Below are positions 24,598 to 34,904 of a DNA stretch of 64,000 nucleotides, piece after piece. Each line of letters opens with the position of its first letter. The first letter of the stretch is position 1. Location of the stretch: contig NC_071670.1 of assembly GCF_028554725.1 (NCBI RefSeq), forward strand, positions 19,100,001-19,164,000, read 5' to 3'. The notes under the pieces were generated by a model. That model was given only the letters and a program-made list of their open reading frames with translations, did not search any database and was not told where the DNA came from. This DNA comes from Zeugodacus cucurbitae. Lineage: Eukaryota > Arthropoda > Insecta > Diptera > Tephritidae. Both the position numbers and the translations under genes were made by a program.

Positions 24598-26506
24598 TCA
24601 GTATACTTCCTGCCAATCCTGTCGTATAAAATCGGCTGCTTTTTCAGCGATCATAATAGTGGCTGCATTTATATTGGCAGCAGGGATTTTCGGCATTATG
24701 CTAGCATCGGCAACGCGCACATTTTCAACACCGCGTAATCGCAATCGTGGATTCACACAGCTAGTCGCATCGGTTTCGGGCGCCATTTTCACAGTGCCCG
24801 ATTGATGATAGATTGTGCAAGAGAAATATTTAATGTAACAACGCCAATAATCGTCGCTCTGCGATTCGAAAGCGTCACACTCGTCGATTGTGGGTAGCAC
24901 AAGGCTGGCATTCAGTGCTCTATAGGCCGCGGTGTTCACGAGTTGCTCCTGAAAGCGTATGGCGCGTAGCAAAGTTGCCATATCTTCAGGATCACTAAAG
25001 TAGTTGTGTTTCAGCATAGGTGGATACTTGTAGTTCGTACCATTCAATTGTAAACGACCTGTTGACTTAGGATTTGAAAGCGTTGGACCCACCAACAAAA
25101 GATCAGCAGTTTCCAGGACATTGCGAAGTTGAGCTTTGAAGTCTTCTTGAAAATTAAAACTGTCAACAAAGATTTGTAGCCCACCAAAGGCGCCACGTCT
25201 CAAATTAAAATGTTGGTATTCAATATCTGGGTATGGGCCATCATTGAGTGTGTTGATGAAACCCGTTATTGAAGCTGTACCACGGGTCGCCAGCGGACCC
25301 GCACGGTGAATGAGATAATTGTAAGTGCTGTCTAAGTCATCTAATGACGTGGATTTTGGCGATACATGTTCATTTAATTTGATGAAAAGTAGCACTTGCA
25401 CATGGTCGATTAGATTCTCACCAACTGGTAAATCTTGTATAAGTGGCACTTGTAAGTCTTTTAAGTGCTGCGCTGGACCTACACCAGACAACAACAACAA
25501 TTTTGGTGATTCAATTGAACCAGCCGTCAAAACCAACTCCCTCTTTACTTTAGCTGTCATTTCATATTTATCTCGCAGCTTGAAACTTACCGCGCTTACC
25601 CTTTTTCCGTCCGCATCAAAATTCAACTTTGTAGCAAGTGCGTTTTTGATCACATGCAAATTCGGACGTTGTGCAAGCTTCGCAAGAAAGCTCTTGCCTG
25701 AGCTCATGCGGCGTCCATTGCTCAGCGTAAGCGGTAGATTGGAATAGCCTATATAACTACCTTCAGTGAATTCAAACACACGTGGTATACCCAACTCTGC
25801 GGTTCCTTTATACATCATTTCCTCAATATCTGGATCGTCGGCTGCAAACCTATTGAGTGAAAGATAACCCTGTGGATACGTATCATTACCCACGGATTGC
25901 ACTGACCGTTCGAAATAGGGCAGCACATCATCCCAACCCCAACCCGTGTTACCAGCCTTCGCCCAACCATCGAAATCTCTGCGATTGCCACGCACATAAA
26001 ACATGGCATTAACGGCACCAGAGCCGCCTATCATTTTACCACGTGGCCAATAACAACGACGATCGACAAAAGCCCAGCAGGATGTTTCACTATATTCCGT
26101 GAGGTAATTCCAGGTGACACCTGTGTGCTCCATAGAAAATATGAGTGTTGGTATCTGTAAAAGTTTGCAAAAGTTTTAAATCGCACAACGGAAGTATACT
26201 GCGTCTTCATACTTCGGACTCTTGTGGCGGATCACCGCCTGCTTCCAACACCAACACTTTCCAATTTGGATTCTCACTCAGACGACTAGCCAACACTGAA
26301 CCCGCTGATCCCGCGCCTACAACTACGAAATCATACGTGTCCAAGCCATTTTTGAGTGCTTCATCTGCATGGTCTGGTGGCCAAAGCTCCGGGGGTGAGA
26401 TGGCACATTGCGCCGCTAGTAGCGTTTGAAGTAGTGTGTTCACCATTGTGTTAAAAGTGCCCACGCTTTGTGCAGCGCATTGCTCTCCCAAAAATTGAGA
26501 CGTCAT
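24598..26506 (-). CDS. GMC oxidoreductase, two exons, 616 aa (trio member 1)
   Basis: The coding exons are 26213-26506 and 24598-26154, separated by a 58-base intron (GTATGA donor, CTTTTACAG acceptor) in phase 0. The ATG at 26506 opens a Cys-Ala-Ala N-terminus and a hydrophobic helix. Motifs: GAGSAG at 64-69, LVLEAGGD at 86-93, WPRGKMIGG at 134-142, then the GSIESPKLLLLSGVGP signature. The catalytic pair is His548 (in YHQSGT) and Asn592 (in ANINAA). The HQSGT sequence replaces the usual HPVGT and is shared with the gene at 27477. These two and the gene at 32982 are close paralogues in head-to-tail order and arose by tandem duplication. The region upstream of the start contains a partial tandem duplication with two initiator-like sites. 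The substrate is unknown. Confidence 0.95.
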
Positions 26507-26541
26507 AACCCTAAAATGTATGCGGGAATGACACGTATCTT

Positions 26542-26752
26542 CTAGAATAGTGTGGATCAGCGAAAAATGACAGTTCTCAGCTGCACCTACCTTTTCGGCC
26601 CCTGTTTCTTATGTAACTGAAATGTCTGTTGTAGTAATAAAAATACAATTTTGTACAAGCCTAGAATAGTGTGGATCAGCGAAATGCAGCAGTTCACTGA
26701 AATACCTTCCTTGCCTTTGCCTTGTGTAACTGAAACGTCTGTTGTAGGCTGT
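26542..26752 (-). promoter_or_regulatory. Duplicated upstream segment of the 24.6-kb GMC gene, with two initiator-like sites
   Basis: Two related segments begin at 26542 and 26660. Both start with the same 22-base stretch and both contain, on the minus strand, a TTTCAGTTACA initiator-like sequence followed by the same CAGAC flank. The presumed +1 adenines are at 26618 and 26731. Similarity is strong at both ends and weaker in the middle. The segment lies 36-246 bases upstream of the ATG at 26506. Promoter function is inferred from position and motif only. Confidence 0.4.
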
Positions 26753-27452
26753 ACTCCATTATAACTGTACTATCGATTATACGATTAACAGTTGTGTACC
26801 TGATTCTTCAAAAAGAAAGTGTATTTTTTCTCACCACCCAGGCGAGTGTATTAGAGCGTAATCATACTGCAGTCGAGCATTGGTTCGAGATCTACTTTCT
26901 AATAATAATAATAACCCTTCTGTAGAATACTGTGTTTAAGTAGTCTTGTATAGTCTTTATACTTAAAACTTAATAGAAACTTGGCCAAGTAACTGTAGAA
27001 TTCATAAACACGTATGCGCGTATTAGCTTATCATTATAAAAATTAATACTTCACGTTATCGTCATAAACGTCCTCAAATGCCCCCCGTAAAGTCTATTTT
27101 TAATTTTAGATTTGGTAAACTTTCTTTAAATTTTTATGACGACGAGTTCTTATCTTTTATATTATTACTAGTGTGTTCGTAACATCGTTCAAGACAACTC
27201 ACTATCAAGTCTGGCATCTTAGTGGCTCATCGGTTTACTCGATGCATTACGAATATTTTGATTGCGAATACTAATTCTAATTCCTAATTCTTCAAGAAAC
27301 TTGCTTTATAGTAAATTTATATTCAATTCACAACATATGTACATATGGAACTTTCATTACGTCATTTATTTGTAAGACCCGATATCGATACTTCTTCTTC
27401 TTAAAAATGATTTTAAACTCAACTAATTTGTAATGGCATTGAGCCTCGTTTT

Positions 27453-27458
27453 TTTATT
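27453..27458 (-). terminator. Poly(A) signal of the 27.5-kb GMC gene
   Basis: A minus-strand AATAAA about 20 bases after the stop codon at 27477. This is close but plausible for a compact gene. Confidence 0.5.
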
Positions 27459-27476
27459 TCTTCGTTAAATTGAGTC

Positions 27477-29399
27477 TCAGTGCATGCATTCACATTCGTC
27501 TTGCCAATCCTCTCGTATGAGATCGGCTGCCTTTTCGGCAATCATAACAGTAGCCGCATTTGTATTTGCGCTGGGCACCCGGGGCATTATGCTCGCGTCG
27601 ACCACACGCACATTATCCATACCGCGTAAACGTAGGCGTGGATTCACACAACTGGTTTCATCGGTTTCGGGCGCCATTTTCACCGTGCCCGACTGATGGT
27701 AGGTGGTGCAAGAGAAATATTTGATGTAACAACGCCAATAGTCATCGCTCTGCGTTTCAAAATCAGCGCACTCCTCGATTATAGGATGTATTAGACTGGC
27801 ATTCATGGCTCTGTAGGCTGCGGTCTGCAGTAGCTGCTCTTGGAAGCGTATGGCGCGCATCAGGGTTGCCATATCTTCTGGTTCACTGAAGTAGTTGTGT
27901 GTTAATATGGGTGGATCGCGGTAATCGGCGCTGCGCAGGCGTATATGTCCTGTGGATTTCGGTGTAGCGAGTATATTAAACATGCCCAGAATGTCGGCAT
28001 TCTCAAGCACGCTGCGTATTTGTGCCCTAAAGTAATCGTTAATGTTCAGACCGCGTAGAAATATTTGTAGACCAGCGAAATCGCCGCGACGCAAAATGAA
28101 ATGATGAAATTCCACATCCGGATAGGGACTATTCTTAAGCGTATTGATGAAACCCGTTAACGAAGCGACCCCGTGTGATATTAGAGGTCCCCTACGATGC
28201 ATGAGGTAGTTGTAAGTATTATCGAAGCCATCTTGTGGCGTAAGTTTATATGCCACACCTTCGTTTAGTTTTAAAAAAGTCACAAACTGCACGTGATCAT
28301 TCAGATTGTCACCGACAGGCAAGTCATGTAACGTTGGTATTTGCATTTTCTTTAAATGCGCTGCCGATCCAACCCCAGACAACATGAGTAACTTTGGCGA
28401 CTCAATTGCACCCGCCGACAGCACCAGCTCTCTGCCAACACTCACACGCATTTTTCTTTCATTTCGCAGAATGAAGCTCACTGAACGTACATTCTTGCCA
28501 CTTTCATCGAAATTCAGTTTAGTCACTTGTGCATTCTTAATCACTTGCAAGTTGGGTCGCTTAGCAACATTCGCCAGATGTCCCTTGCTGGGGCTCATGC
28601 GACGTCCATTCCTTATTGTACCCGGTAAATTGGAATAGCCGATCTCACTGCCTTCGGTGAATAGATGCACACGTGGTATGCCCAACTCTGCGGTGCCTGC
28701 ATAGATCATTTGTTCTATATCCGGATCATTCACTGGAAACGCACTAAGTGTTACATAGCCCTGCGGTTGAGTTTCATTACCAACTGGATGCACGGAGCGC
28801 TCAAAATACGGCAACACATCGCTCCAACTCCAACCTTCATTACCAGCGCGCGCCCAGTTGTCGTAATCACCGCGATGACCACGCACGTAAAGCATGCCAT
28901 TAACACCACCAGAACCGCCAATCATCTTACCGCGCGGCCAATAGCAACGTCGTTCAACAAAACCCTGACAGGCCTTATCGCTATGCTCAGTCAAATAATT
29001 CCACGTAACATTTGTATGCTCCAAAGAGAATAAAACTCCCGGCACCTGCAAAAATGTGAATGATAAGAGAGCTGTGATATGCTAATTAACGGACATACGC
29101 ACCTCAGATTCTTGTGGCGGATCACCGCCCGCCTCTAGCACCAACACTTTCCAATTCGGATTCTCGCTCAGCCGACTGGCTATCACGGAACCCGCCGAAC
29201 CAGCGCCAACCACCACAAAATCATACTTATCTGGCGCAGCGCGTCCCAGCAAAGCATTTGCATAATCTGGTGGCCACAACTCCGGTGGCGAGATGGCACA
29301 TTGTGCAGCGAGCAGCGCCTGCAATAGCGCGCTGACCATGGAGTTGAAGGGTCCAATGCTCTGTGCGGCACATTGTGCTTCTAGAAGAGGCAGCGTCAT
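27477..29399 (-). CDS. GMC oxidoreductase, two exons, 621 aa (trio member 2)
   Basis: The coding exons are 29103-29399 and 27477-29045, with a 57-base phase-0 intron (GTGCGT donor, TTTGCAG acceptor) at exactly the position used in the 24598-26506 paralogue. The ATG at 29399 begins a Cys-Ala-Ala segment and hydrophobic helix. Motifs: GAGSAG at 65-70, WPRGKMIGG at 135-143, GAIESPKLLMLSGVG signature, catalytic His549 (YHQSGT) and Asn593 (ANTNAA). The C-terminus ends in a short Cys- and Glu-containing tail. It lies 0.97 kb beyond the start of trio member 1 in the same orientation, as expected of a tandem duplicate. A poly(A) signal lies at 27453-27458. The substrate is unknown. Confidence 0.95.
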
Positions 29400-30432
29400 T
29401 GCACTAAAACGTTATTTTTGCAATGTCACAAGTCAAAATATATACTATATAGCGCACTTTAGAAACCTGTTTAAGTTATATATCACACTTTCAGCTGGCG
29501 ATGTACTCTACTGGCCTCGAGTGATTCGGATTAAGCGAGTCAAAGCGTGTCAAATATTAATCCGAGAATATTTTTTCTTTACTATTACCCAAGCAGTTTT
29601 AGGGATTTTCGTTTCATCCAACGGTAGTTTGACTGGGTTACTGGCGGCGCGCATCGCCAAGCTGTTGCTTTATATAACAGACGCATGCAAGGCTTTTATT
29701 AGTCTTCTACAAGTCATTGTTGTAAGGCAATTTGTGTCAATGCCTGTTTACTTAAAGTAATTAATTTTCTTTTTAAGATTTCTTTGCAAAAAATTACACT
29801 GCGACAACGCTTATTGAGTTGGAGTTGGCAGAAACAGCACGTGCTCATTAAAATCGCTTATCTCCAATTGCGTTCATCTCTCTTCTCTTGTTATATTGTA
29901 ATTCTTGGTGTAATTATTAGCAATAAATAAACTTAAGTGCTACAAATGAGAGAAAAACATTGTTTCGGAAGCAGCAGGTAAATTTTTTATTATTTTTAGA
30001 GTTTATGTTAATTATAAGAGGTACTGTTAATTCGATCTGAGAAGATGATAATTTTTTTTGGAATTTTCACCTCACTGAAAAAAAACATACCTTCTTCAGA
30101 TTTACAAAATTTTGTAGAATTACTTTAATATTTTCTTTATTTTTTTTATATATGCTTCATACTTGGACAAACTTTTCATAGATAAAAGCACAGTGCAATA
30201 AAAATTATTGCAATATTTAATCCAAAGTGACTGCAAATATAATCCAAAAGTATAATCTGACTCGAATTGCTAGTAGCGAACACATGCATAGTGAATTCGT
30301 CATGAAAAGACGAAGTAACCGGCGAAAATTAATATTTGGTATTGTCATTGGCGAATTTGGGAAATTCGTTTCGCTTTAACTGTCAAAATCTGGCGAACGT
30401 TTCTTTGATTCGCCAGTTTAATTCAATTCAAA
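29400..30432. other. 5' flank of the second trio gene and spacer
   Basis: It holds the presumed promoter of the 27477-29399 gene (TATA-rich stretches at 29438-29500, no clear initiator). An open frame at 29293-29760 is mainly antisense to the gene and is not considered real. Confidence 0.45.
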
Positions 30433-30850
30433 AACAAGTAAGGAAGACCTAAGTTTGGTGGACGCTGGGATAATTCCTGGGGCGTTCTCAGCCATTTTCG
30501 CCACCAAGCTAAATCATGTCCAAGATTCATTTAAGTTCATTTAATTTTGCTTTGATATCTCACAAACTACTATATGTATGTATGTAAAGTTTACAGTAAG
30601 TTTGAAAATCCGTATATTAGGTATATGGAGGCTAGAGGTAGTACTGACCCGATTTTGCCCACTTTCAGCACAGAGACACATTATTATAAGGAAAATATCT
30701 CCTCTGAATTTCAAATCTGTGAATATCTGGAGATTTACCTATATTTTTGGTAAAATATTGGTCATAAGCACTGAGGCCCTCATGTTTGGTATCTAGGGTC
30801 TTGGAAAAATGTAGTCCGATTTTTGTACGGGCAATGTCGCACTAACAATA
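30433..30850. repeat. Repeat-derived sequence with family 1 end signature
   Basis: It begins with AAGTAAGGAAG followed by CCTAAGTTTG, the reverse complement of the family 1 terminus. It then carries unrelated low-coding sequence. It is probably a second repeat family or a rearranged copy. It holds no gene I can support. Confidence 0.35.
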
Positions 30851-31199
30851 AAATTCAAAACAAATTTTGTAAACAAAAACAATATTCAGTTTAAATACGT
30901 CAAAAATGTCAATTTTGAAAGAATTCGTGTGACATTTGCCAATTATTTTGGTATGGCAATAAAAAAGTTAGGCGAATGTGTCATTCGCCAATGAGTCGAA
31001 TTTTCGCCAAAATGTTCGAATCCCCAAATACATTAGCTTCCCCAGTGACAATACCATCCGCCTTAAAGTACATTTAAATCTGATTGACATATTGAAAATG
31101 ACTTGTTTCCTCTCCAATTCATAGTTTAGTTTGGTTAGGTTAGGTTTGGTTACAAATTTAATAAACCAGAGGATTAGGGATTCGATTCCTCTTTCCTTA

Positions 31200-32395
31200 C
31201 TTAATCTGTCCGTACAACGGATAACTTGAGTAAAAATTAAGATATCTTGACGAAAATAGGTACAAATATTCCTAGGAACCCTGAAAAGGTTGGTATGGGA
31301 AATGGTAATGGGCGAAATCGAACCACTGCCACGCCCACAAAATGGTGAAAACCGAAAACCTATTTAGTGTCATAACTAAGCCATAAATAAAGCTATAATG
31401 GTACAATTTGGAATAAAGAATCGCACTAGGAAGGGTCACATGTAGCTGGACGTAATCTTTTTTGGAAAGTGGGCGTGGGCGTGGCCCACTGAATATCTTG
31501 CAAACCAATAAAGCTATATAAACCAAACTTCCTACAGTCGTTTTCCTTAAGTACCCCATCACACACCATAAAAATTGATATAATCGGATAATAACCACAC
31601 CCACCTCCCATACAAATGTTAGGTTGGAAACTACTAAAAGTGCGTTAACTTACTAAAGGAAAACATCAGAATCACTAAATTGGAGGAGAAATGACAGAGT
31701 AGAGCTACTCTCAGATTTTTTTACAAAATGGAAAATGGGCGTGGCGTCGCCCACTTCTGGGTCAAAAACCATATCTCAGAAAGTACACAACCGATTTCAA
31801 TGAAATTCTGTACATAATACGCTCTTGACACACGGATGGAAAATGGACGTAATCGGTTCACAACCACGACTACTTTCCATGTAACTCAATTTTGAAGTCC
31901 ATCTGATTCCTTCACATAATAATATATACATAAGAACCGATGAAGATAGCGGAATAAAACTTTACTCAAAAACTGTATATCATCCGTGGCTTCACTTATG
32001 GAAAAATTGCCGAAATCGGAGTATAACTTTTCAAGGCCCCGGATATCGAACATGAAGAACTCAGTGCCTAAGGGTACTTTTTCACCGAAAATATCGGTAA
32101 ATCTCTCATATATTTAATTCAGAGGAAATTATTTTATTCTAAAAGTGTGTCTGTTCCAAAATTATTAAAACCGGATAATAACTTCCCCTAGCTCCGATAT
32201 ACCTAATTATAGGTTTTTCAAAAATACGGTGGGCTTCCGCATATATCGGTTAATATGTGAGATAACTTAGCAAATTTAAGTGGACTTTATGCCGAATATA
32301 TGAGTCAAATTGAGTTTTCTTAATAAAATTATATCAATAAATTGCAAGAGTATAAAATGTTCGGTTGCACCCGAACTTAGCTTTTCCTTACTTGT
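31200..32395 (+). repeat. Family 1 dispersed repeat, second copy, 5' truncated
   Basis: It runs parallel to the 541-1745 copy from the segment ACTTGAGTAAAAATTAAGAT to the 3' hairpin and CCTTACTTGTTT end at about 32393. Many substitutions and some length differences separate the two, so both are old. The 5' inverted repeat is missing. Confidence 0.75.
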
Positions 32396-32941
32396 TTAAA
32401 ATGTTTTCAAAACAAAAAAAACAGTTTTTTTTAACGTGCAAATATTTATATAGTAGAATTGGACATGGGTTTATTCGTGGGAAATTCTGGGTTAAAATCT
32501 AGACATGATTCAACAATTCATTGTCTATTATTAAATAACTTAGCTGGCGTAATTTTATTTGATTAGGAATTAAAATGGAGAAAATGTGTACGATAAGGCC
32601 TTGACTTTAATCGACATCAATAGTGTTTGTATTTAAAATAACCATATTGGAACGGAGCTTTTTTCGGTGTACTCAGCATAAGCAGTCGCCAGTCCATATT
32701 GAAACAGTTTCCAAATAACAATGAATTATGAATAAAATATTAAAAAATATTGTTGGGGAAAAGTGTTAATATATCAATCTTAACATGCCTCTTGCAATAT
32801 TCAAAAGAAAATTGTATTTACTAACGTTATAGGTCTGTTCCTAAATGAAGTCATAACTGGCTTTGAACAAGTTTAAAAATTTATTTCTTAATGCAACAGT
32901 CATCTAACATACAGTATCTACGTGAATTGTAAGTAGTAAAT

Positions 32942-32947
32942 TTTATT
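32942..32947 (-). terminator. Poly(A) signal of the intronless GMC gene
   Basis: A minus-strand AATAAA about 35 bases after the stop codon at 32982. Confidence 0.5.
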
Positions 32948-32981
32948 TGATTATTTGTAAACAATGTCTCCTGACTGAGTT

Positions 32982-34904
32982 TTAATAGTGCCACGTATCC
33001 TCCTCTGATGAATCCTCCGTTGAGTCCTCTGATAAATCCTCCTTAAAATCCTCTGATGAATTGTCTTCCGACCAATCCTCTCTAATAAAATCAACTGCTC
33101 TCTCAGCAATCATAATCGTAGGGGCATTTATGTTGGCGCTGGGAATCCTTGGTATGATGCTAGCATCGGCTACGCGAACATTACCACAACCGTCTAAAAG
33201 CAAACGTGGATTTACACAACTCGTCTCGTCCGTTTCCGGTGCCATTTTTATCGTACCCGATGGGTGATAAGTGGTCGTGGAGAAGTACTTCATATAGCAA
33301 CGCCAGTAATCATCACTTTGCGGTTTGTGGACATCACACTCATCCAGTGGTGGCAACATTAAAGTGGCATTCATTGCCCTATAGGCTTTAGTCTTCAGCA
33401 GTTGCTCCTGGTAACGCAAAGCACGCAATAATGTGGTCACATCTTCCGGTTCGCGTAAATAATTTGGTGTCAGTTTAGGTGGAGCCTTATAATCGGTGCT
33501 ACGCAGACGTATATGACCAATCGACTTTGGATGCGAGAGTATATTGAGCATGATCAATAGATCAGCAGTTTCTAATGCCTTGAGCAATAATGCCTTGAAA
33601 GCATCATTGAAATCGGGGCCATTTAGAAAGAGTTTTAGTTCACCAAAATTACCACGTCTAAACGAGAAGTGGTGGAAGGAAACATCTGGATAGGGACCAT
33701 CTTTCAGCGTATTTATGAAACCGGTTAGCGAAGCGGTGCCTTGAGCGGTCAATGAACCAGCCCGGTGAATGAGGTAATTGAAAGTGCTGTTTAAAGTGTC
33801 TCGCTTTGTCCATACCCTTGCTGTGTTCTCTCCTATCTTTATGAACGTCAAAATGTGCATATGATCTTGCAGATTATCACCGACAGGCAAATCGTGTATT
33901 AGCGGTATCTTCAATTGGGCCAAGTGCTTTGCCGGTCCGACACCAGACAACATCAGCAACTTTGGAGATTCTATAGCGCCCGCTGACAACACCAACTCCT
34001 TGCCAACGTTGACCTTCATTTCGTATTTATCACGCAGTATAAAGCTCACTGAACGTACATTTTTGCCGTTCTTATCGAAATTTAGTTTGGTTACGTGTGC
34101 ATTTTTAACCACTTGCAAGTTTGGTCTGTCTGCAACTTGGGCGAGATGTCCTTTGCCAGTGGTTGTGCGACGACCACTCCGAGTAGTGCCCGGTATGTTG
34201 GAGTAGCCGGTCTCACTGCCTTCAGTGAATTGGTCCACGCGTGGTATGCCCAACTCTGCGGTACCAGCATAGATCATTTCTTCCAAATCCGGATCGGTGA
34301 CTGGAAAATTATTGATTGTTACATAACCCTGTGGATGCGTTTCATTGCCCACACGACGTACGGAACGTTCAAAATACGGCAACACATCGTTCCAACCCCA
34401 ACCTACATTGCCGGCTCTTGCCCAACGATCGTAATCACGGCGATGGCCACGCACATAAAGCATGCCATTAATAGCACCTGTGCCGCCAATCATCTTACCG
34501 CGAGGCCAATAACAACGCCGTTCGAAAAAACCCAAACAGGCCTTATCACTGTACTCAGTCAAATAATTCCACGAAACATTTGTATGTTCTAAAGCAAATA
34601 AAAGATTCGGCACCTCAGATTCTTGTGGCGGATCATCGCCTGCCTCCAGCACCAACACTTTCCACGCAAGATTCTCGCTCAATCGACTGGCAACTACTGA
34701 ACCCGCAGAGCCCGCTCCTACCACCACAAAATCATACGTGCCTAAACCATTTTCCAACGTTTTATTTGCATAATCTGTTGGCCACAGCTCCGGTGGTGAG
34801 ATGGCGCACTGTGCGGCCAACAGTGCCTGGAGTAGCATGTTCACCCTGGAGTTGAAAGTGCCGACACTTTGTGCGGCACATTGAGTACTCAATGGTGCTG
34901 TCAT
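32982..34904 (-). CDS. GMC oxidoreductase, intronless, 640 aa (trio member 3)
   Basis: A single uninterrupted reading frame starts at the ATG at 34904 and encodes a complete GMC protein. Motifs: GAGSAG at 63-68, WPRGKMIGG at 134-142, GAIESPKLLMLSGVGP signature, catalytic His547 (YHPSGT) and Asn591 (ANINAP). It aligns end to end with the genes at 24598 and 27477. It lacks their intron: the ESE codons (94-96) run straight into VPNLLF with no insertion or loss. It also carries an extra C-terminal tail of about 28 residues made of Ser-Glu-Asp repeats after the EDW motif. A TTTTTCAG sequence sits just upstream of the start and could be an initiator or a 3' splice site of a 5' UTR intron. A poly(A) signal is at 32942-32947. 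The substrate is unknown. Confidence 0.95.
   Translation of the reverse strand: MTAPLSTQCAAQSVGTFNSRVNMLLQALLAAQCAISPPELWPTDYANKTLENGLGTYDFVVVGAGSAGSVVASRLSENLAWKVLVLEAGDDPPQESEVPNLLFALEHTNVSWNYLTEYSDKACLGFFERRCYWPRGKMIGGTGAINGMLYVRGHRRDYDRWARAGNVGWGWNDVLPYFERSVRRVGNETHPQGYVTINNFPVTDPDLEEMIYAGTAELGIPRVDQFTEGSETGYSNIPGTTRSGRRTTTGKGHLAQVADRPNLQVVKNAHVTKLNFDKNGKNVRSVSFILRDKYEMKVNVGKELVLSAGAIESPKLLMLSGVGPAKHLAQLKIPLIHDLPVGDNLQDHMHILTFIKIGENTARVWTKRDTLNSTFNYLIHRAGSLTAQGTASLTGFINTLKDGPYPDVSFHHFSFRRGNFGELKLFLNGPDFNDAFKALLLKALETADLLIMLNILSHPKSIGHIRLRSTDYKAPPKLTPNYLREPEDVTTLLRALRYQEQLLKTKAYRAMNATLMLPPLDECDVHKPQSDDYWRCYMKYFSTTTYHPSGTIKMAPETDETSCVNPRLLLDGCGNVRVADASIIPRIPSANINAPTIMIAERAVDFIREDWSEDNSSEDFKEDLSEDSTEDSSEEDTWHY

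Noticed and set aside
25325..25747. Plus-strand open frame of 140 codons
   Set aside because: Antisense to the conserved GMC coding exon; similar antisense frames occur over every GMC gene.
29293..29760. Plus-strand frame of 155 codons
   Set aside because: Starts antisense to a GMC exon and continues into flank without any signature.
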